Positions 58,182-64,000 of a stretch of 64,000 nucleotides of DNA are shown in pieces. Source of the DNA: Dactylosporangium sp. AC04546 (lineage in GTDB: Bacteria > Actinomycetota > Actinomycetes > Mycobacteriales > Micromonosporaceae); NCBI RefSeq assembly GCF_022095675.1, contig NZ_JAHYSG010000063.1, positions 1-64,000 on the forward strand, read 5' to 3'. The notes beneath the pieces are model-generated. The model did no database searches. It was not told the DNA's origin and saw only the letters and a list, made by a program, of their open reading frames with translations. Position numbers and translations under genes: made by a program. The number at the start of each line of letters is the position of its first letter. Position 1 is the first letter of the stretch.

Positions 58182-58817
58182 ATGCGATTCACTCCGCGAT
58201 GGCGCAAGGCGGTCCTCACCGCTCACGTGGTCACGTCCGTCGGGTGGCTCGGCGTCGACCTGGTGCTGCTGGCGCTCGGCATCGGCGGGCTGTCCGGCCT
58301 GGCCGACGCCGGGATGGTGTACCCGGCCATGGGGTACATCGGCCTCGTCCTGTTCGTGCCGCTGACCTACCTGGTGTGGATCGTGGCGGTGATCAGCTCG
58401 GTCGGCACGCCCTGGGGCCTGGTCAAGTGGTGGTGGGTGCTGGTCAAGCTGGTCATCACGACCGTGATGGTCGGGCTCGTGACGTTCCTGCTGTACCCGA
58501 ACCTGGCCGACGCGGCCGCACTCGGCGCGGCGATGCCGCAGCGGCAGCGCGTCGACATGATCATGGCGCCGAGCGTCTCAAGCACGCTGCTCCTGGTGGC
58601 GACGATCCTGTCGACGTACAAGCCCTGGGGCCGCCGTGGCCAGCGTCGCAAGGCCCAGCAGGGCGATGACCGCGCCCGGCGCCAGCGCCTCGGCGAGCAG
58701 GCCGGCGAGGGCCGGCAGCAGCCCCTGCGCGGTCATGAGGCCGGTACTGAGCAGGGCAAACGCCTGGCCACCGCCGCCGTCGGGCAGAGCGTCGCGGAAC
58801 GCGGCCTGGACGCCTAG
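58182..58817 (+). CDS. DUF2269-like membrane protein with antisense read-through tail
   Basis: 211 codons. The first about 150 residues form four TM helices with DUF2269-like features: WRKAVLTAHVVTSVGWLGVDLVLLALG, WWWVLVKLVITTVMVGLVTFLLYP, STLLLVATILSTYKPWG. Relatives end soon after YKPWG. Here no stop occurs and the frame runs on for about 55 more residues rich in Arg, Gln and Gly, wholly antisense to the MFS gene (240-bp overlap). I infer loss of the original stop. ATG 58182 follows GGGGAG. Confidence 0.82.
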   Translation: MRFTPRWRKAVLTAHVVTSVGWLGVDLVLLALGIGGLSGLADAGMVYPAMGYIGLVLFVPLTYLVWIVAVISSVGTPWGLVKWWWVLVKLVITTVMVGLVTFLLYPNLADAAALGAAMPQRQRVDMIMAPSVSSTLLLVATILSTYKPWGRRGQRRKAQQGDDRARRQRLGEQAGEGRQQPLRGHEAGTEQGKRLATAAVGQSVAERGLDA

Positions 58818-59765
58818 CCCGAACGCGAACCCGCCGCCCACGACGACGAGCGCGGCGACCAGGCCCGGCCAGGGGGCGTTCGTGAGGAAGACGAGCAGCG
58901 GCGCCCCCATGGCGGCGATGAGCACGGGCACCAGGCGTTCCCGGGTGGCCGGCGCCACCATTCGCCCGACGACCAGGTTTCCGATGATCATGCCGACCGG
59001 TACCGCGGCGAGCAGCCAACCGGCCGGGAGCCCACGGTCGGCCGCGTACGGCACGACGAGGGCCTCGGCCCCGGTGACGAACCCGGGCGGCAGCCACTGG
59101 GTGAGCAGGAGCCGCCGGATCGCCGGGTCCTTCAGCAGCGCGACGTTACCCCTGAGACTGGCCGTGATCAGCCTGCCGGTCGTGGCCGGCAGCGAGAGAG
59201 CGGGCAGGCCCAGCCGGGTCCACAGCGCCGCGACCAGGTGACCCGCCGCCGCGCACAGGATGGCCTCCCGCTCCCCGAGGGCGGCGACCGCGATCCCGGC
59301 CCCGGCCAGGCCCGCGAGCTGGGCGAGCGACGATGCCAGGTTCGACAGCGACCGCCCGAGCACGTACGCGTCGCCGGGCAGCACCTCCGCGATGAGCCGG
59401 TTGGCCGCGCCGTGGAAGACCGGCGTCACGCAGGCGACCGCGGCGACCAGCACCAGGCAGGCCCACACCGGCATCGGCACCAGCGCGAGGGCGACGGCGG
59501 CGCCGGCCTCGCCGAGGTACCCGAGCGCGATCAGCCGCCGCGGGGGCAGCCGGTCGGCGAGCGCGCCGAGCAGCCCGGAGCCGAACAGCTGCGGCAGGAA
59601 CGAGATGCCGTAGGCCAGGGCGGCGAGCGCCGGCGACTCGGTGGCGGCGTACACGAGCAGCGACAGCGCGACGATCCGCAGCGTGTCGGCGACGATCGCC
59701 AGGGTGCGGGCGCCGAACAGGACACGGAACGGGGCTACCCGCCAGACTTCGCGGTAGGTGGTCAC
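58578..59765 (-). CDS. Major facilitator superfamily transporter
   Basis: 395 residues from GTG 59765, about twelve TM helices. WRVAPFRVLFGARTLAIVADTLRIVALSLLVY, SFLPQLFGSGLLGALADRLPPRRLIALGYLGEA (the conserved loop 2-3 motif GxLaDRxxxRr) and LAGLAGAGIAVAALGEREAIL fit MFS drug-efflux-type proteins. The protein tail VRRQDRRHQEQRA lies antisense to the DUF2269 gene. Divergent from the ArsR/DUF5937 regulator, which likely represses it through the inverted repeat between them. Confidence 0.9.
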   Translation of the reverse strand: MTTYREVWRVAPFRVLFGARTLAIVADTLRIVALSLLVYAATESPALAALAYGISFLPQLFGSGLLGALADRLPPRRLIALGYLGEAGAAVALALVPMPVWACLVLVAAVACVTPVFHGAANRLIAEVLPGDAYVLGRSLSNLASSLAQLAGLAGAGIAVAALGEREAILCAAAGHLVAALWTRLGLPALSLPATTGRLITASLRGNVALLKDPAIRRLLLTQWLPPGFVTGAEALVVPYAADRGLPAGWLLAAVPVGMIIGNLVVGRMVAPATRERLVPVLIAAMGAPLLVFLTNAPWPGLVAALVVVGGGFAFGLGVQAAFRDALPDGGGGQAFALLSTGLMTAQGLLPALAGLLAEALAPGAVIALLGLATLATAAPGLVRRQDRRHQEQRA

Positions 59766-59803
59766 GGTCTGAATGTCGGGCCGGCGGAACGGGCGGTCGA
59801 ATG

Positions 59804-59821
59804 TTACGTCCACCGGCGTAA
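59804..59821. promoter_or_regulatory. Inverted repeat in MFS/ArsR promoter gap
   Basis: TTACG-TCCACCGG-CGTAA lies in the 65-bp gap between the divergent MFS and ArsR-type genes, 10-27 nt upstream of the regulator start. Arms are only 5 nt, so it is a modest operator candidate. Confidence 0.4.
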
Positions 59822-59830
59822 GGTCGGACC

Positions 59831-60751
59831 ATGCTGCGGCTCGTCGTGGACCGCGCCGACCTGCTGCACACCAGGTTCGGCGTGTCGCCGCTGTTCGAGC
59901 TCGGCGCGCTGCTGCGCAAGTTCGCCGGCCTGGCGCCGCTCGGGCAGTTCGAGCGACTGCGGCCGGCGTTCGAGCGGCTGCGCGCCACCACCGACCTCGA
60001 CGCGGTGCTGGCCCTGCAGTCGGCGCGGCACGGCGCGAACTTCGTCGCCCCGCCGCCGGCCGGGATGCAGCAGACCTGGGAGGACGACATCGCGGCGGTC
60101 CGCGCGACCCCGCTGGAGGTGGCGCGGGCCGAGGCGCCCGGCTGGGGGTCGTCGCCCGACCTGGTCGACCGGGTCGCGGACACGCTCGAGGCCGCGTGGG
60201 GGACGCTGCTCGCTCCGGACTGGCCGCGCCTGCGGGCGATCTGCGAGAGCGACGTCGTCCACCGCGCCGGACGCCTCGGCCACGGCGGGTGGGCCGAGGC
60301 GTTCGACGGCCTGCACCCGTCGGTCCGCTGGCGCGACGGCGCGATCGAGATCTCCGGCCACCCCGGCGTGCGCACGGTGGCCTCCGACGGCGCCGGCCTC
60401 CTGCTGGTCCCGTCCGCGCTGGTGTGGCCGGGGATGGCGACGTACGTCGATCCGCCCTGGCGCCGCGCGATCGTCTACCCGGCGCGGGGCGTCGGCGCGG
60501 CGTTCGCGTCGACGTCGGCGGCGCTGGCCGAGCTGATCGGCCGGTCGCGCGCCCGGATCCTCGTCGCGCTCGAGACGCCGGCCAGCACGACCCAGCTGGC
60601 GTACGGGCTCGAGCTCGCCACCGGCGCCGTCGGCGACCACCTCGCCGTGCTGCGGCGGGCCGGGCTGGTCCGGCCGGCGCGGTCGGGCCGGTCGGTGCTC
60701 TACCGGCGTACGCCTCTCGGTGACGCACTGGTCCGGAACGGCAACCCGTGA
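59831..60751 (+). CDS. ArsR-type regulator with DUF5937 N-terminal domain
   Basis: 306 residues. The N-terminal about 220 residues match the DUF5937 type (MLRLVVDRADLLHTRFGVSPLFELGALLRKF; WPRLRAICESDVVHRAGRLGHGGWAEAFDGLHP). The C-terminal 80 form an ArsR winged helix (IGRSRARILVALETPASTTQLAYGLELATGAVGDHLAVLRRAGLVRPARSGRSVLYRRTPLG). Proteins of this layout usually sit beside MFS exporters in actinomycetes, as here. No metal-binding cysteines are seen, so the inducer is probably organic. Confidence 0.9.
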   Translation: MLRLVVDRADLLHTRFGVSPLFELGALLRKFAGLAPLGQFERLRPAFERLRATTDLDAVLALQSARHGANFVAPPPAGMQQTWEDDIAAVRATPLEVARAEAPGWGSSPDLVDRVADTLEAAWGTLLAPDWPRLRAICESDVVHRAGRLGHGGWAEAFDGLHPSVRWRDGAIEISGHPGVRTVASDGAGLLLVPSALVWPGMATYVDPPWRRAIVYPARGVGAAFASTSAALAELIGRSRARILVALETPASTTQLAYGLELATGAVGDHLAVLRRAGLVRPARSGRSVLYRRTPLGDALVRNGNP

Positions 60752-60776
60752 CGCTGGGCGGGGTTAGGCTGCGGTT

Positions 60777-61190
60777 ATGGCTTCGCGACTGAACCCTTAT
60801 CTGAGTTTCCGCGGCAATGCCCGGCAGGCGCTGGAGTTCTACCAGAGCGTCTTCGGCGGGGAGCTCCGCATGAACACGTTCGGCGAGTTCGGCGGCCACG
60901 AGGGTGTCGCCAGCGAGCAGATCATGCACGGCCAGCTGGAGACCTCCAGCGGCTACACCCTCATGGCCTCCGACACTCCGCCGGAGATGGCCCACACCCC
61001 GGGCGACAACATCACGGTCAGCCTCAGTGGCACCGACGCCGAGGAGCTTCGGCGGTACTGGCAGAAGCTGTCCACGTCGGGCAAGGTCAACGTCCCCCTG
61101 GAGAAGCAGATGTGGGGTGACGAGTTCGGCCAGTGCGTCGACCAGTTCGGCATCCCGTGGATGGTCAACATCGTCGCCCAGCAGGGCTGA
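60777..61190 (+). CDS. PhnB-like VOC (glyoxalase-fold) protein
   Basis: 137 residues. [38 protein letters not shown] and the closing [20 protein letters not shown] are the PhnB/DUF1428-like VOC pattern; [18 protein letters not shown] lies between. Probably a metal-independent binding or isomerase-type member; the substrate is not predictable. It begins 25 bp after the ArsR-type gene, same strand. Confidence 0.9.
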   Translation: MASRLNPYLSFRGNARQALEFYQSVFGGELRMNTFGEFGGHEGVASEQIMHGQLETSSGYTLMASDTPPEMAHTPGDNITVSLSGTDAEELRRYWQKLSTSGKVNVPLEKQMWGDEFGQCVDQFGIPWMVNIVAQQG

Positions 61191-61216
61191 TTCGTCGAGG
61201 CGCTAGGGTCTCGGGC

Positions 61217-62497
61217 ATGGATCTCGAGACCCTGGTGGCGCTCGACCGTTCGCTGGTCTGGCACCCCTACGGCCCGATGCCGGCGACCCAGCAGCCGCTC
61301 GTCGTCGAGTCGGCCGCGGGCGTCCGGCTGCGCCTGGCCGCCCCCGCCGCCGGGTCCACCGAGCTGATCGACGGGATGTCCTCGTGGTGGGCGGCGATCC
61401 ACGGGTACCGCCACCCGGTCCTCGACGCCGCGGTGCAGGACCAGCTGGGCCGCATGAGCCACGTGATGTTCGGCGGCCTGACCCACGAGCCGGCCGTCCG
61501 CCTGGCCCGCACGCTGGTCGACATCACCCCGGACCCGCTCGGCCACGTGTTCTTCTGCGACTCCGGCAGCGTCGCGGTCGAGGTCGCGATCAAGATGTGC
61601 CTGCAGTACTGGCGATCCCTCGGCCGGCCCTCGAAGCACCGCCTGATGACGTGGCGCGGCGGCTACCACGGCGACACGTTCCATCCGATGTCGGTGACGG
61701 ACCCGGAGGGCGGCATGCACGCCCTGTGGCGCGGCGTCCTCCCGTCGCAGCTCTTCGCCCCGCCGCCGCTCGTCGCGTTCACCGAGGCGTACGTGGCGAC
61801 GTTCGCCGAGCTGCTGGCCCGCCACGCGGACGAGGTGGCCGCGATCATCGTCGAGCCCGTGGTGCAGGGCGCGGGCGGCATGCGCTTCCACGACCCCGCC
61901 TACCTGCGCGCCCTGCGGACGCTGGCCGACGAGCACGACGTGCTGCTGGTCTTCGACGAGATCGCGACGGGCTTCGGCCGCACCGGCACGCTGTTCGCGG
62001 CCGACCAGGCGCAGGTGACCCCCGACGTGATGTGCGTGGGCAAGGCGCTGACCGGCGGCTACCTGTCCATGGGGGCCACGCTGTGCGTCCCGCGGGTGGC
62101 CGAGGGCATCAGCCGCGGCGAGACCCCGATCCTGGCCCACGGCCCGACGTTCATGGCCAACCCGCTGTCCTCGGCCGTGGCGAACGCGTCGATCGACCTG
62201 CTGCTGTCGTCGGACTGGTCGTCGTCCGTGAAGCGCATCTCGTCGGGCCTGGCGTCGGGCCTGGCCCCGGCCCGGGACGTGCCCGGCGTCGCCGACGTGC
62301 GGGTGCTGGGCGCGATCGGCGTGGTCCAGCTGGACCACGAGGTGAACGTCCCGGCCGCGACGAGGGCCGCGGTGGAGCGGGGCGTCTGGCTCCGCCCGTT
62401 CCGCGACCTGGTCTACACGATGCCCCCGTACATCACGGACGACGTCGACGTGGACCAGATCGCGGACGCGGTGGTGGCGGCGGCCGCCGCCGGCTAG
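61217..62497 (+). CDS. bioA: Adenosylmethionine-8-amino-7-oxononanoate aminotransferase
   Basis: 426 residues, ATG 61217. WHPYGPM near the start, [87 protein letters not shown] and the PLP-lysine segment [16 protein letters not shown] identify BioA rather than other class III transaminases. It makes 7,8-diaminopelargonate, the third-last intermediate of biotin synthesis, using SAM as amino donor. No other biotin gene is in the window. Its TAG overlaps that of the convergent gene. Confidence 0.95.
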   Translation: MDLETLVALDRSLVWHPYGPMPATQQPLVVESAAGVRLRLAAPAAGSTELIDGMSSWWAAIHGYRHPVLDAAVQDQLGRMSHVMFGGLTHEPAVRLARTLVDITPDPLGHVFFCDSGSVAVEVAIKMCLQYWRSLGRPSKHRLMTWRGGYHGDTFHPMSVTDPEGGMHALWRGVLPSQLFAPPPLVAFTEAYVATFAELLARHADEVAAIIVEPVVQGAGGMRFHDPAYLRALRTLADEHDVLLVFDEIATGFGRTGTLFAADQAQVTPDVMCVGKALTGGYLSMGATLCVPRVAEGISRGETPILAHGPTFMANPLSSAVANASIDLLLSSDWSSSVKRISSGLASGLAPARDVPGVADVRVLGAIGVVQLDHEVNVPAATRAAVERGVWLRPFRDLVYTMPPYITDDVDVDQIADAVVAAAAAG

Positions 62498-64000
62498 CGG
62501 ACGGTGCCGGCCGAGCCCGTGCCCCTGCGGACCGGCTCGGCGCAGGCCAGGAGCTTGCCGCGGCCCAGGAACTCGATCGCCGTGGCGGCGCCGATCTCGG
62601 CCATCGGGGTGTACGTGTGGCCCAGGCCGGCCAGTGCCGTGCCCTCGGCGGACGCGATGAACGACGGCTCAGCGGTCACCGCGGCCGTGTTGCGCTGTGT
62701 CGCGCGCGGGGCGGCCAGGGCCTCCGGGAGCGTCATGCCGAGGTCCAGGCGGTTCACCAGGATCTGCAGGACCGTGGTGATGATCGTCGAGCCGCCTGGC
62801 GAGCCGAGTGCGAGGAACGGCTTGCCGTCCTGGAGGACGATCGTCGGGGCCATCGAGCTGCGCGGGCGCTTGCCAGGGCCGGGCAGGTTTGGGTCGTCGG
62901 CCGTGCCCTGGGTCGGCGTGAAGTTGAAGTCGGTCAGCTCGTTGTTGAGCAGGAAGCCGCGGCCCGGCACGACGATGCCGTTGCCACCGATCTGCTCGAT
63001 GGTCAGCGTGTACTCCACGACGTTGCCCCACTTGTCGGCGACCGTGAGGTTCGTCGTCGACTGGCCCAGGTCGGGCGCGGCGCCGCCGGTCGAGGTGGCG
63101 CATCCGGTGTAGTCGCCGTCGAGCACGCCCGGGAGGACCGGCTTCGCCAGTGCCCTGGTCGGGTCGATCTGGCAGGCCCGCTCGGCCGCGAAGCCGTCGG
63201 TCAGCAGCTCGTCGAGGACGGGGCGTGAGGTGTAGTCGCCGACGTACCGGTTGCGGTCGGCGAACGACAGCGCGCTCGCCTCCAGGTAGCGGTGCAGTGC
63301 TTCGGTCTTGCTCAACGAGCTCAAGTTCGATCGCTCGAGGATGTTCAAGGCCTCGCCGACCGTCGATCCGCCCGACGACGGGGTGGCCATGCCATAGACG
63401 TCATAGCCGCGATAGCGAACATGGGTCGGGGCCGGACGGCGGACCTCGTACGAGCGGAGGTCGGCCAGCGTCATGCCGCCCGGGCGGATCTGGTACTGCC
63501 ATGGCTGCGCCGGGCTGGTGGCGAGCGGCGGGTACTGGACCGCCGTCACGATGTCCCGGCCGACGTCGCCGCCGTAGAACGCGCCGATGCCCCGGCGGGC
63601 GACCAGGTCGTAGGTGGCGGCCAGGTCCGGATTGCGCAGCGTGCTGCCGACCGCCGGCGGTGCGCCGCCCGGCAGGAACAGCGACGACGTCGAGCTGAAC
63701 TGCGAGAACGCGGCCCGGTTGTCGGTCACCTGCTGGTTGAACGTGGCGTCGACGGTGAAGCCGCGCCGGGCCACGTCGGCGGCCGGCCGCAGGCTGCGCG
63801 ACAGCGACCGGGTGCCCCAGCGCTGCAGCGCGGTGTCCCAGGTGGCGAGGGTGCCGGGCACGCCGGCGGAGAGTCCGCTGACGCGGGCCTCCTGGAAGGC
63901 GTACGGCTGGCCGGTCGCCGGGTTGACGAAGGCCGTCGGCGTCATCGACTGCGGCGCGGTCTCCCGGCCGTCGAGCGTGGACACGCGGCCGGACTTCGCG
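62494..64000 (-). CDS. ggt: Gamma-glutamyltransferase, 5' end outside the window
   Basis: About 501 residues visible; the frame stays open to the window edge ([16 protein letters not shown]), so the start and signal peptide are missing. The visible part carries [30 protein letters not shown] and [15 protein letters not shown]. The autocleavage site is [14 protein letters not shown], whose Thr becomes the nucleophile of the small subunit, followed by [23 protein letters not shown] and [16 protein letters not shown]. The secreted enzyme cleaves gamma-glutamyl peptides. All key motifs seen are intact. Confidence 0.95.
   Translation of the reverse strand, partial: AKSGRVSTLDGRETAPQSMTPTAFVNPATGQPYAFQEARVSGLSAGVPGTLATWDTALQRWGTRSLSRSLRPAADVARRGFTVDATFNQQVTDNRAAFSQFSSTSSLFLPGGAPPAVGSTLRNPDLAATYDLVARRGIGAFYGGDVGRDIVTAVQYPPLATSPAQPWQYQIRPGGMTLADLRSYEVRRPAPTHVRYRGYDVYGMATPSSGGSTVGEALNILERSNLSSLSKTEALHRYLEASALSFADRNRYVGDYTSRPVLDELLTDGFAAERACQIDPTRALAKPVLPGVLDGDYTGCATSTGGAAPDLGQSTTNLTVADKWGNVVEYTLTIEQIGGNGIVVPGRGFLLNNELTDFNFTPTQGTADDPNLPGPGKRPRSSMAPTIVLQDGKPFLALGSPGGSTIITTVLQILVNRLDLGMTLPEALAAPRATQRNTAAVTAEPSFIASAEGTALAGLGHTYTPMAEIGAATAIEFLGRGKLLACAEPVRRGTGSAGTVR

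Overview
The window is very GC-rich DNA from an actinomycete. Strong third-position G/C, many GTG starts, Tat-type and Ala-rich signal peptides, a DUF3073 gene, an EgtA-type ligase and an actinobacterial c-di-AMP riboswitch all fit. A member of the Micromonosporaceae is my best guess; that is inference, since no rRNA or marker protein is present to prove it. About 62 genes are packed on both strands, with many ATGA/GTGA overlaps. They are mostly chromosomal regulators, secreted enzymes and membrane proteins, interrupted by one small island.

0-5.4 kb: an alpha/beta hydrolase fragment without its nucleophile, a two-component system (kinase plus OmpR regulator) behind an eight-helix membrane protein, and several small unrecognised genes. 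5.4-14 kb: a secreted beta-propeller phytase, an App1-like phosphatase, a DUF998 protein, an Hsp70 domain fused to a polytopic membrane domain, a ydaO-type riboswitch in front of a secreted coiled-coil protein, a stump of a DHH phosphoesterase gene and a GH19 chitinase. 14-26.6 kb: an AraC/NmrA/DUF4345 group, a Tat-exported amidohydrolase, MarR and TetR regulators with striking palindromes, an FAD monooxygenase, a DinB protein, a formaldehyde-type dehydrogenase and an NDH-2.

26.6-28.0 kb is the most notable locus: a retron. A reverse transcriptase (YADD; AxxH and LAG motifs) is preceded by a compact non-coding block bounded by 15-nt inverted repeats (a1/a2) with an AGC at the end of a1, two capped hairpins and an msd-like stem. 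I see no obvious effector gene.

28-43 kb: a GntR regulator, a lipoprotein/GSP-synthase-like/DUF350 operon (the E. coli YgiB-YgiC-YjfL arrangement), DUF3073, an ECF sigma factor with its membrane partner, EgtA, a secreted GH87-like beta-helix protein, an AraC/PhnB gene chimera, a secreted nuclease with a beta-solenoid tail, and an FtsX-type ABC transporter facing a GntR-TetR double-HTH regulator.

44.3-50.5 kb: a degraded element next to tRNA-Lys(UUU). It has a 27-codon integrase tail, 54-bp imperfect direct repeats at both ends (43/54 identical), a small Cys/His protein, and an operon of a secreted four-cysteine peptide with an FtsX-like permease and two ATPases. Just outside lies a wrecked YefM/YoeB module whose toxin gene is fused to half of a Uma2 nuclease gene.

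52-64 kb: two tandem secreted triple-repeat proteins, an ECF42-type sigma factor, a LysE exporter, a GNAT, a DUF2269 protein whose 3' end runs 240 bp into an MFS gene, an ArsR/DUF5937 regulator, a VOC protein, BioA, and a gamma-glutamyltransferase that leaves the window.
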